DNA of 5,739 bases, from the NCBI GenBank assembly GCA_002900535.1, contig MUGC01000081.1:1-5739 (forward strand). Direction: 5' to 3'. The translations under genes were made by a program, and so were the position numbers. Shown here piece after piece: positions 1 to 5,715 of the stretch. The notes under the pieces were generated by a model. The model saw only the letters and a list, made by a program, of their open reading frames with translations, was not told where the DNA came from and made no database searches. The first letter of the stretch is position 1; each line of letters begins with the position of its first letter. Origin of the DNA: Thermoplasmata archaeon M9B1D. GTDB lineage: Archaea > Thermoplasmatota > E2 > DHVEG-1.

Positions 1-330
1 TTATTCGCTGAGCTAGGTATGCCCAAGAATCTTGCCAAGACCTTGATGTTTATTTCGCAAGTTGATGAGTGTAGATCTGCTGATGTCGAGCAGGGTGCCG
101 ATCTTAGACAGCCTGAAGTTAGCGTTGCTATGCAAGAAATGAGACGACGCGGCTGGGTTAAGAAAAAAGACCTAAAAAAGAAGGGTAAGGGTAGACCAGT
201 TCATATTTATAAGCTAACAAGACCACTACCACAGATTCTTACTACCTTTAAAGATGAAAAAATGAAACAAGTGGAAACGATTAAAAGCGATTTGTCAGAG
301 CTACACAATTTGATAAAAGATTATAAATAA
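1..330 (+). CDS. Winged-helix transcriptional regulator (COG4738-like), 5' end outside the window
   Basis: Probable DNA-binding transcriptional regulator, cytosolic, target unknown. The frame is open from base 1 and reads LFAELG directly before the Met at 19, so that Met is probably internal and the real start lies upstream. From the Met at 19 (103 residues) one sees an N-terminal helical part, a helix-turn-helix around residues 20-45 with the likely recognition helix beginning at RQPEVS, then RRRGWV and a basic wing (KKKGKGRPVHIYKL, about 53-66). The last 25 residues form a charged helix that could dimerise. From memory this pattern matches COG4738, predicted regulators found in methanogens and relatives; not checked by search. 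G+C counted by hand is 128/330 (about 39%), well above the following gene. A divergent MarR/ArsR-like protein is the alternative. It is unlikely to be cotranscribed with the next gene because a TATA box lies between them. Confidence 0.8.
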   Translation, partial: LFAELGMPKNLAKTLMFISQVDECRSADVEQGADLRQPEVSVAMQEMRRRGWVKKKDLKKKGKGRPVHIYKLTRPLPQILTTFKDEKMKQVETIKSDLSELHNLIKDYK

Positions 331-342
331 AACCTTTAATTC

Positions 343-357
343 TATAAATATAAAAAT
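343..357 (+). promoter_or_regulatory. TATA-box promoter for the M24 peptidase gene
   Basis: The stretch TATAAATATAAAAAT contains overlapping good matches to the archaeal TATA element. Using the usual distance of about 27 bases from box centre to start, transcription would begin near 374-380, giving a leader of about 30-37 bases before the TTG at 411. The whole 331-395 interval is very AT-rich, and the T-rich stretch 361-375 may also end the upstream transcript. The boundaries are inferred from consensus only. Confidence 0.5.
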
Positions 358-397
358 ATTCCTTTTTATTTATTTAATCTATATTCTCTCATTATTT

Positions 398-403
398 GGT
401 GGT
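398..403 (+). promoter_or_regulatory. Shine-Dalgarno-like GGTGGT that decides the M24 start
   Basis: GGTGGT resembles the GGTG core complementary to the archaeal 16S rRNA tail. It would lie inside the coding region if translation began at TTG 396 or GTG 399, but lies 7 bases before TTG 411. No SD-like sequence precedes 396. This favours 411 as start; the spacing is not ideal, so the choice is tentative. Confidence 0.4.
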
Positions 404-410
404 AATTGAA

Positions 411-1502
411 TTGAAAGAAAGGATTAAAAAAATTTTTAGCTTTTCAGAAGAAAAACCTGATTTAATATTAATACAAAATCCTGATGAACCTTTTATTGAA
501 CATAACTTTTTTTATGTAACATGTCTTGAAAAAGGCATATTTGAGGGGTGTGCAGCGATTTTATATCCAGATGGGAATTTAGACTTGATTGTTAGCGAAT
601 TAGAATCACAAACAGCGTTTAATGTAAAGGCTGATATTAAAATTTATAAAAATAAGCATGAATATGAAAGTTTTTTGAAAGAATCTATTGGAATGGTTGA
701 TACCATTGGGTTAAATTATAATGGTATTTCTTTTTCTGATTTTTTAAAAATCCAAAAGATGTTCCCGGATGCAAATTTTACTAATGTTTCAAAATCTTTT
801 ATGAATGCAAGAGCAATTAAGGATGAAAATGAAATTAATTTAATTAAGAAAGCTGCAATAATTGTTGATAAAGTTGTTGAAAAAATTCCAGATGTTTTAC
901 ATAAGGTTACATATGAATACGAGCTTGCATCTGAAATTGATTATTATATGCAGAAAAATGGTGCTGATAAAGCTGGATTTGAAACAATTTCATCCTTTGG
1001 AAAAAATTCTTCTGAACCACATTATTCACATGGTGATGTTCCTCTTAAAAGTGGTGATTTTGTTCTTTGTGATTTTGGGGCATGTTTTAAACGTTATAAC
1101 TCTGATATAACTCGAACTTTTGTTTTTGGAAAAGCAAGTAGTGTACAAAAAAAGATGCATAAGGTTGTTTTAGATGCTCAAAACATTGCTTTTCAGAAAA
1201 TAAAATCAGGTGTGAAAGGGAAAGATGTTCATAATCTAGTGTATGATTTTATTAATAATTCTGAATTTAAAAATTGTTTTATTCATTCTACAGGGCATTC
1301 ACTTGGTCTAGCTGTTCATGATGGTGGTGTTGGATTAAATGCTGAATCAGATAACGTGCTTGAAGAAAATATGGTTCTAACTGTTGAACCTGGTATTTAT
1401 ATACCGGGTTTAGGCGGTGTAAGAATAGAGGATGATATAGTTGTTAAAAAAGATGGATTGGAAATTTTAACAAAATCTTGCAGAGATTTTATTGAGATAT
1501 AG
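411..1502 (+). CDS. M24 metallopeptidase, Xaa-Pro dipeptidase type
   Basis: Cytosolic dinuclear-metal peptidase expected to cleave Xaa-Pro dipeptides or N-terminal Xaa-Pro bonds. Counted from TTG 411 (363 residues), residues 1 to about 130 form a creatinase-N-like domain and the rest the pita-bread catalytic domain. All five expected metal ligands are visible: D221 (LCDFG), D232 (NSDITRTF), H296 (STGHSLG), E326 (VEPGIY) and E340 (RIEDD). EPHYSHG near 202-208 and the second His in VHDGG (303) match the family active site. Length is normal for archaeal prolidases, and no signal peptide is seen. An upstream start at TTG 396 (368 residues) is possible, but it lacks an SD, whereas GGTGGT precedes 411. 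The gene has its own TATA box and is 60 bases from glyA. Very AT-rich (12 G+C in bases 421-480). Xaa-Pro aminopeptidase or another M24 specificity cannot be excluded. Confidence 0.88.
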   Translation: MKERIKKIFSFSEEKPDLILIQNPDEPFIEHNFFYVTCLEKGIFEGCAAILYPDGNLDLIVSELESQTAFNVKADIKIYKNKHEYESFLKESIGMVDTIGLNYNGISFSDFLKIQKMFPDANFTNVSKSFMNARAIKDENEINLIKKAAIIVDKVVEKIPDVLHKVTYEYELASEIDYYMQKNGADKAGFETISSFGKNSSEPHYSHGDVPLKSGDFVLCDFGACFKRYNSDITRTFVFGKASSVQKKMHKVVLDAQNIAFQKIKSGVKGKDVHNLVYDFINNSEFKNCFIHSTGHSLGLAVHDGGVGLNAESDNVLEENMVLTVEPGIYIPGLGGVRIEDDIVVKKDGLEILTKSCRDFIEI

Positions 1503-1549
1503 ATTTTATTTTCCATTACCTTTTTATTAGGGTTTAGGATAACGCTTTT

Positions 1550-1554
1550 GAGGT
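1550..1554 (+). promoter_or_regulatory. Shine-Dalgarno GAGGT for glyA
   Basis: GAGGT ends 8 bases before the ATG at 1563. It overlaps the alternative TTG start at 1548, so that upstream start, which would add MRFIF, is unlikely. The interval 1503-1530 before it is T-rich and may hold a weak terminator for the peptidase gene or a promoter; no clear TATA box stands out. Confidence 0.6.
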
Positions 1555-1562
1555 TTATTTTT

Positions 1563-2858
1563 ATGAGTTGGTACAACGAGGTTGAATACATTAGAAAACA
1601 GGCACGTTTGAACAATGAATTTTTTGCAAATTCTCTTCCTATGATTGCTAGTGAAAACGTACTATCTCCTCTTTGTCGTGAGATGCTTATAACTGATTTT
1701 CATGGGCGTTATGCTGAAGGTACACCCGGTAAGCGTTATTATGAGGGTTGTGAAATTTTTGATCGTGTTGAAGAAAAAGCAATGGAGCTTGCAAAAAAAC
1801 TTTTCAATTGTAGTTATGCTGATGTGAGACCTACTTCTGGTACAACTGCAAATATCGCAGTGTTAAAAGCTTTAATTAAGCCTGGTGAAACTGCAACAGT
1901 TCTTGATTTGGCCAATGGTGCCCATATTAGTTTTGGTAAATGGGGTGGTGCTGGCGTTAGAGGTATTAACTTAGTATCATACCCTTTTAATGATGAGGAA
2001 ATGAATATCGATGTTGATGGAGCTGTAAAACTTATTAAAAAGATTAAACCTAAGCTTTGTTTAAATGGCCGTTCTGTTTTTCTATTTCCAAGTCCTATAA
2101 AAGAACTTGCTAAAGCAGCACATGAGGTAGGTGCATATTTGGTATATGATGCAGCTCATGTTCTTGGTTTAATTGGTGGTAAACAATTTCAAGATCCTTT
2201 ACGTGAAGGCGCAGATGTTGTTAATGGTAGCACTCATAAAACTTTGCCTGGGCCACAAGGAGGTATGATTCTTTCAGATCATAAAGGTGATACAGATGAT
2301 GATAAATCGTTTTTACGTAAAATTGGATTTGGGGTATTTCCTGGTGTAACTTCTTCATATCATCTTCATCATGTTGCAGCTAAAGCAATTGCTTTTGCAG
2401 AGCATTTGGAATTTGGCGAGGCTTATGCTAAACAAACTATAAAAAACGCGCAAGCTCTTGCTCAGAGTTTGCATGAGCGAGGTTTTAAGGTTTTCGGAGA
2501 AAAATTAGGTTTTACCAGGTCTCATCAGATCCTCCTTGCAATTGGACCTGGCAAAGGTAAACAAGCTTCGAAGAAACTTGCAGATGCAGGTGTTATTACA
2601 AATATGAATACTATTCCCGGTGATGAAGATCCTTTAAATCCATCTGGCTTGCGTTTGGGAACTCCTGAGCTTACCCGTATAGGCATGAAAGAAAGTGAAA
2701 TGGCAGAGGTTGCTGAGTTTTACAAAAGAATAATTCTTGATCATGATGATACAAAGAAAGTTAAGAGAGATATTAAGGACTTTAGAAAGGATTACCAAAC
2801 GCTTTGTTATTGTTTTAAAGAAAATTTTAGAGGTTATGATTATTTTGAGCTAGTATAG
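1563..2858 (+). CDS. glyA: Serine hydroxymethyltransferase, archaeal type
   Basis: PLP-dependent cytosolic enzyme interconverting serine and glycine with transfer of a one-carbon unit to a tetrahydropterin (tetrahydrofolate or tetrahydromethanopterin; the sequence does not say which). The protein has 431 residues from the ATG chosen by the GAGGT site. Diagnostic motifs: MIASEN (27-32), RYAEGTPGKRYYEG (49-62), PTSGTTAN (90-97), NGAHISFG (118-125, H121 expected to stack on PLP), YDAAHVLGLI (195-204, D196 facing the pyridine nitrogen), GSTHKTLPGPQGG (222-234, K226 the Schiff-base lysine) and SGLRLGTPELTR (361-372, R364 binding the substrate carboxylate). The style, with FLFPSPIKEL and FQDPLREGAD, is that of Thermoplasma/Thermococcus enzymes as I recall them. 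The C-terminus runs about 13 residues past the usual end. Only 4 bases separate it from the kinase gene, indicating an operon. Strong identification. Confidence 0.96.
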   Translation: MSWYNEVEYIRKQARLNNEFFANSLPMIASENVLSPLCREMLITDFHGRYAEGTPGKRYYEGCEIFDRVEEKAMELAKKLFNCSYADVRPTSGTTANIAVLKALIKPGETATVLDLANGAHISFGKWGGAGVRGINLVSYPFNDEEMNIDVDGAVKLIKKIKPKLCLNGRSVFLFPSPIKELAKAAHEVGAYLVYDAAHVLGLIGGKQFQDPLREGADVVNGSTHKTLPGPQGGMILSDHKGDTDDDKSFLRKIGFGVFPGVTSSYHLHHVAAKAIAFAEHLEFGEAYAKQTIKNAQALAQSLHERGFKVFGEKLGFTRSHQILLAIGPGKGKQASKKLADAGVITNMNTIPGDEDPLNPSGLRLGTPELTRIGMKESEMAEVAEFYKRIILDHDDTKKVKRDIKDFRKDYQTLCYCFKENFRGYDYFELV

Positions 2859-2862
2859 ATTT

Positions 2863-3411
2863 ATGATAATTGCAATTACTGGAACACCGGGAACTGGAAA
2901 AACTTCTGTTGCAAAAAAACTAGTTAGGGAAGGTTACATTGTTTTAGATTTGAATAGAATTGCATGTGAAAATGATTTTTTACTAGGCAGAGATGAAAAA
3001 AGAAAATCAAATATTGTTGATATCGATAAGTTAAACCTGTTTATTAAGAAAAATTATAGCAACTTCGATATTGTTTTTGTCGAAGGTCATCTTTCTCATC
3101 TATTAAGATGTGTTGATAAATTAATTGTTCTAAGACTTGAACCTTCTCAGCTGGAAAAATATCTTAAAAAAAAGAGATGGAATGAAAAAAAAATAAAGGA
3201 GAATTTAGAATCGGAGATTCTTGATATTGTTCTCTGCGAATCGGTAGAGATTCACTCAAAGGATAATATAGCGGAGTTGAATGTAACAAATAAATCAGTG
3301 GATGAAATAGTATCAATTATCATAGATTTAGTAACAGATGGATTTAAAAATTTGCAAAAATATAAAATAGGTAACATTGATTGGTCTGAAGAAATTCTTA
3401 AGGATTTTTAG
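2863..3411 (+). CDS. AK6/Fap7-family adenylate (NMP) kinase
   Basis: Small P-loop kinase of the AK6/Fap7/CINAP family (COG1936). Family members phosphorylate AMP or other NMPs with weak ATPase activity, and archaeal Fap7 is known to contact ribosomal protein uS11 during 16S rRNA maturation, so the role is probably in small-subunit assembly. The 182-residue protein starts with a Walker A GTPGTGKTS (7-15, K13), continues with a Walker-B-like strand ending in VEGHLSH (73-79), a basic lid segment KKRWNEKKIKEN (103-114), and LCESVE (124-129). The C-terminus has the IDWSEE element (172-177) that I associate with archaeal members. ATG 2863 follows the glyA stop by 4 bases and has no clear SD, so translation is probably coupled to glyA. 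A general adenylate kinase is less likely because the bacterial-type lid is absent. Confidence 0.9.
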   Translation: MIIAITGTPGTGKTSVAKKLVREGYIVLDLNRIACENDFLLGRDEKRKSNIVDIDKLNLFIKKNYSNFDIVFVEGHLSHLLRCVDKLIVLRLEPSQLEKYLKKKRWNEKKIKENLESEILDIVLCESVEIHSKDNIAELNVTNKSVDEIVSIIIDLVTDGFKNLQKYKIGNIDWSEEILKDF

Positions 3412-3414
3412 TAA

Positions 3415-3420
3415 AAGGTG
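3415..3420 (+). promoter_or_regulatory. Shine-Dalgarno AAGGTG for the phosphatidyltransferase
   Basis: AAGGTG ends 7 bases before ATG 3428 and sits just after the kinase stop codon. It rules against the longer reading from ATG or TTG codons near 3377, which would overlap the kinase gene and add a non-homologous basic stretch of 17 residues. Confidence 0.65.
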
Positions 3421-3427
3421 TAATTCT

Positions 3428-4072
3428 ATGGTTCTTAATAACCAAAGAGAAAAAATAGATCCTCTTTTAACAAGAATTTCAAAATATTTTATAGGCTTTA
3501 ATCCTCATACTTTAACATGGATTTCTTTAATTTTTGCTTTTCTTGCTGGTTTATTTTTTTTATTTTCTAGTCCTAGTAATGAGCTTTTTAATTTTTATTT
3601 GTATTTTGCATCTTTGTTTGTTTTTTTAAATGGTTTTTTTGATGCAATTGATGGAAAGGTTGCAAAGCTGACAAAAAAAGCTTCTTCTATGGGTGATTTT
3701 CTTGATCACGCGATTGATAGATACGCTGATGTTTTAATTTTAGGAGGACTTGCGCTTAGTCCTTGGTGTAGATATCCTGCTATTGGCCTGTTTGCTGTTG
3801 TTGGTATGCTTCTAACAAGTTATATGGGTACTCAGTCTCAAGCGGTGGGTCATAAACGTAATTATTCTGGTCTTTTAGGTCGTGCTGATAGACTTGTTTT
3901 GCTGATGGTTGCACCTATAATTCAGCATATTTTGCTTTTCAAAGATTTTATAATCATTTGGGAATTTAACCTTTTAGAATGGGTTTTAATTTATTTTGCA
4001 GTAATGGGCAATATAACAGCTGTACAGAGATTTATTAGTACTCTAATTTGGTTTAAAAAAAATAAAAAATAA
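3428..4072 (+). CDS. CDP-alcohol phosphatidyltransferase, probable archaetidylinositol phosphate synthase
   Basis: Polytopic membrane enzyme that transfers a polar alcohol to CDP-archaeol with release of CMP, in archaeal ether-lipid synthesis. The 214-residue protein has about six hydrophobic segments (roughly 26-48, 55-72, 101-118, 119-136, 155-173, 182-200). The family motif runs from D72 to D97: D72-x2-D75-G76-x2-A79, then G89-x3-D93-x3-D97, with the metal-binding aspartates intact. Position 80, commonly Arg in the family, is Lys here. The downstream LTSYMGTQSQAV (129-140) and LLGRADRL (149-156) resemble the archaetidylinositol phosphate synthase group, where basic residues hold the phosphate of inositol-1-phosphate. 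Archaetidylserine or archaetidylglycerophosphate synthase remain alternatives. Third gene of the glyA-kinase cluster, 16 bases after the kinase, with its own SD. The C-terminal tail is basic (FKKNKK) and probably cytosolic. Confidence 0.85.
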   Translation: MVLNNQREKIDPLLTRISKYFIGFNPHTLTWISLIFAFLAGLFFLFSSPSNELFNFYLYFASLFVFLNGFFDAIDGKVAKLTKKASSMGDFLDHAIDRYADVLILGGLALSPWCRYPAIGLFAVVGMLLTSYMGTQSQAVGHKRNYSGLLGRADRLVLLMVAPIIQHILLFKDFIIIWEFNLLEWVLIYFAVMGNITAVQRFISTLIWFKKNKK

Positions 4073-4089
4073 TAAAATCGTTATTTTAT
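4072..4089 (+). terminator. Weak AT hairpin after the phosphatidyltransferase gene
   Basis: ATAAAAT (4072-4078) and ATTTTAT (4083-4089) form a perfect 7-bp inverted repeat around the loop CGTT, starting inside the stop codon. It is followed by AT-rich DNA but not by a clean T-run, and in such AT-rich sequence an AT-only stem is easily found by chance. It may mark the end of the glyA operon. Confidence 0.2.
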
Positions 4090-4165
4090 AATTAAATCGA
4101 CTCCGAAGAATTTTGCTTAAAAAATATTTTCATATATGTATGTAATTATGCACCTAATAAAAATG
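4090..4165. other. AT-rich spacer upstream of the microprotein promoter
   Basis: No gene is seen here on either strand; open frames are under 20 codons. A short GC-richer patch (CGACTCCGAAG, 4099-4109) and the palindrome CATATATG (4131-4138) stand out from the AT background. The latter could be a regulator site, but there is no second copy in the window to support that. Together with 4166-4377 this makes a 305-base interval without a conventional gene. Confidence 0.4.
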
Positions 4166-4173
4166 TTTATAAA
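4166..4173 (+). promoter_or_regulatory. TATA box for the small membrane protein gene
   Basis: TTTATAAA is a good archaeal TATA element and is the core of a perfect 10-bp palindrome, GTTTATAAAC (4165-4174). A start about 27 bases from the box centre falls near 4196, giving a very short leader that would just include the SD at 4195-4199 and then the TTG at 4206. Confidence 0.5.
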
Positions 4174-4194
4174 CGAAAAATATTTCTTTGTAGT

Positions 4195-4199
4195 GGTGG
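4195..4199 (+). promoter_or_regulatory. Shine-Dalgarno GGTGG for the small membrane protein
   Basis: GGTGG precedes TTG 4206 with 8 bases between the end of GGT and the start codon, the same gap as for glyA and the phosphatidyltransferase. An in-frame TAG at 4191-4193 closes the frame just upstream, so TTG 4206 is the only reasonable start. Confidence 0.5.
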
Positions 4200-4205
4200 G
4201 ATAGG

Positions 4206-4310
4206 TTGAACATTTCCAAAGAGTTGGAAAGTAAATTGGACGTAATTTTCGTTCTTTCGATTGCCGTTTTTATGATAATTTTTTGGTTTTTGATAATACC
4301 TGCGGCATAA
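4206..4310 (+). CDS. Small single-pass membrane protein, 34 residues, unknown function
   Basis: I do not recognise this protein. It starts at TTG and has a charged, probably amphipathic N-terminus of 12 residues (MNISKELESKLD), followed by about 20 strongly hydrophobic residues (VIFVLSIAVFMIIFWFLIIP) and ends in PAA. That is the layout of a single transmembrane helix with a short N-terminal part, perhaps cytosolic; net charge of that part is near zero. Support for it being real: a TATA box at 4166-4173, GGTGG at the window's usual SD spacing, a stop codon just upstream, and an otherwise unexplained gap. The coding stretch also has more G and C (TCC, TCG, GCC, CCT, GCG) than the surrounding spacer. 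hflX begins 67 bases later with its own probable promoter, so cotranscription is uncertain. It could be a small subunit of a membrane complex, by analogy with other tiny membrane proteins; that is inference only. Confidence 0.6.
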   Translation: MNISKELESKLDVIFVLSIAVFMIIFWFLIIPAA

Positions 4311-4341
4311 TGATATTTTTTCAAAAATAATTTTTATTAAG

Positions 4342-4360
4342 TATAATTAAAGTATAAAAA
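4342..4360 (+). promoter_or_regulatory. Promoter for hflX, probably giving a leaderless or near-leaderless mRNA
   Basis: Two TATA-like elements lie in tandem, TATAATTA (4342-4349) and TATAAAAA (4353-4360). Starts 27 bases from their centres fall near 4372 and 4383, bracketing the TTG 4375/ATG 4378 start codons. No Shine-Dalgarno sequence is present in 4361-4377. Both facts point to a leaderless or almost leaderless transcript. Confidence 0.5.
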
Positions 4361-4377
4361 CAATATTCGTAACATTG

Positions 4378-5646
4378 ATGACATCCTGGAAAAATGCGAT
4401 AGTTGTTTCTTTGGACGATGATTTAACCGAAATTTGTGATTTAGCAGATTCTTTATCCTATAAAGTAGTTAAAACATTTGTTCAACATAGAGAAAAACCA
4501 GATGTAAATAGCTATATAGGCGCAGGTAAATTAGAAGAAATAAAAGAATTTATCGAGGATGATAAAGAAAATATTGATCTTTTAGTTGTAGATGGCGAAC
4601 TTAAACCTTCTCAATGGTTTATTCTTGAAAAAAAATTGGGTGTTGATGTTTTTGATCGTATAAGATTAATTCTAGCGATTTTTGAAAAAAGAGCGGATAG
4701 GAAAGAACCACGTCTTCAAGTAAAACTAGCTCAGCTTCAATATGAACGTCCATTTGTTCGTGAGCTTATTCATCGTGCGCGTAGTGGGGAACATCCTGGT
4801 TTCATGGCTGGTGGTGAATATCAGGTTGATGATTATTATGAGATGATTAAACGACAGACGAAAAAGATTAGAGATGATCTTAAAGGTATAAGAGATGAAC
4901 GAGAAGTTCGCCGGAGACATAGACACTTTAGTGGTTTTTATTTAGTTTCGCTTGCAGGTTATACTAATGCTGGTAAGAGTAGTTTACTGAATTTTCTATC
5001 CGGTGAAAAGGTAAAGGTTGAAGGTAGATTGTTTTCTACGCTTTCTACTACAACAAGGAAGATTAAAAATAAAAGTATTCCAATTTTGATTACCGATACA
5101 GTTGGTTTTATACAGAACTTACCTGCATTAATTATTGATGCTTTTCATTCAACTCTTGAGGAGATTAGTGTTGCAGATGTTGTTTTATTGATTGTTGATA
5201 TAAGTGAGGAAAAAGAAATTGTTTTGAATAAGCTTAGAGTTTCTTTTAATGAGCTTGTAGAAATTGGTGTTAATGCGTCTATTATTATTGTTTTGAATAA
5301 ATGTGATCTGATTTCTCAGGAAGCTCTGAATTCAAGGGTTAATTTAATTAGAAATCAGGATTTTGTAAATGATAAAAAAGTTGTTTCTATTTCTGTTAAG
5401 AATAAATATGGCGTCGATTTATTACTTAAGTTATTATATGATTCTTTGCCGCAATTGGTTAATTGTAAGATTAAACTACCTATTAATAAAGATACTCAAT
5501 CTTTTCTTTCTTGGATATATGAAAAAACTCATGTGCTTGATGTCTCTTATGATGATTATATTACAATTTCTTTTGATTGCTCTACTATGATTCGTGATAA
5601 GATTTTATCTATGTGTAAGCGTTTTGATGGTTTTATTATTTATTGA
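4378..5646 (+). CDS. hflX: GTPase HflX, archaeal type
   Basis: Ribosome-associated GTPase; archaeal and bacterial HflX bind the large subunit, and E. coli HflX splits stalled ribosomes. The protein has 422 residues from ATG 4378 (TTG 4375 would add one Met). The N-terminal HflX domain (about 1-160) shows YIGAGKLEEI (46-55), DVFDRIRLIL (90-99) and LQVKLAQLQYERP (113-125). A coiled-coil linker follows at about 155-183, with HPGFMAGGEY (139-148) in place of the bacterial GPGE loop. The G domain has G1 GYTNAGKS (194-201, K200), switch I TLSTTTR (221-227), G3 DTVGF (240-244), G4 NKCD (307-310) and G5 SVK (339-341). A C-terminal domain of about 58 residues closes the protein. All GTP-binding motifs are present, so it should be active. 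It stands alone behind its own promoter; no SD is seen. Identification is firm. Confidence 0.96.
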   Translation: MTSWKNAIVVSLDDDLTEICDLADSLSYKVVKTFVQHREKPDVNSYIGAGKLEEIKEFIEDDKENIDLLVVDGELKPSQWFILEKKLGVDVFDRIRLILAIFEKRADRKEPRLQVKLAQLQYERPFVRELIHRARSGEHPGFMAGGEYQVDDYYEMIKRQTKKIRDDLKGIRDEREVRRRHRHFSGFYLVSLAGYTNAGKSSLLNFLSGEKVKVEGRLFSTLSTTTRKIKNKSIPILITDTVGFIQNLPALIIDAFHSTLEEISVADVVLLIVDISEEKEIVLNKLRVSFNELVEIGVNASIIIVLNKCDLISQEALNSRVNLIRNQDFVNDKKVVSISVKNKYGVDLLLKLLYDSLPQLVNCKIKLPINKDTQSFLSWIYEKTHVLDVSYDDYITISFDCSTMIRDKILSMCKRFDGFIIY

Positions 5647-5652
5647 CATTGT

Positions 5653-5667
5653 TATTTTTTTCATTTT
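5653..5667 (+). terminator. T-rich tract after hflX
   Basis: The run TATTTTTTTCATTTT begins a few bases after the hflX stop codon and has no stem before it. Archaeal RNA polymerases terminate on oligo-T tracts without needing a hairpin, so this is a plausible end of the hflX transcript. Confidence 0.45.
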
Positions 5668-5686
5668 GACATTTTAACAAATAAAC

Positions 5687-5694
5687 TTTAAATA
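5687..5694 (+). promoter_or_regulatory. TATA box for the next, off-window transcription unit
   Basis: TTTAAATA fits the archaeal TATA consensus closely. The expected start is near 5717. A second candidate, TATTTTAAAG (5699-5708), would start transcription near 5731. The downstream gene is outside the window, and this unit is inferred. Confidence 0.4.
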
Positions 5695-5715
5695 TTGTAT
5701 TTTAAAGAAAGTACT

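Noticed and set aside
862..1110. Open frame of 82 codons on the + strand inside the peptidase gene
   Set aside because: It overlaps the catalytic domain of the M24 peptidase in another frame, has low-complexity I/L/K-rich composition and no SD.
1397..1615. Open frame of 72 codons on the - strand across the peptidase/glyA junction
   Set aside because: It is antisense to the conserved end of the peptidase and the start of glyA, with no recognisable motif; AT-rich sequence yields such frames by chance.
3377..3427. Longer N-terminus for the phosphatidyltransferase, overlapping the kinase gene
   Set aside because: AAGGTG followed by ATG 3428 is a better start, and the added 17 residues are simply the kinase C-terminal codons in another frame.
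4131..4155. CATATATG and neighbouring TGTATGTAATTATG as an operator
   Set aside because: Short AT palindromes are expected by chance at this composition, and no second copy was seen near another promoter.
4726..4926. Open frame of 66 codons antisense to hflX
   Set aside because: It lies opposite the most conserved part of the HflX N-terminal domain and has no promoter or motif of its own.
5369..5590. Hydrophobic open frame of 73 codons overlapping the end of hflX
   Set aside because: It looks membrane-like only because T-rich codons read out of frame give Leu, Ile and Phe; the hflX frame here is conserved.
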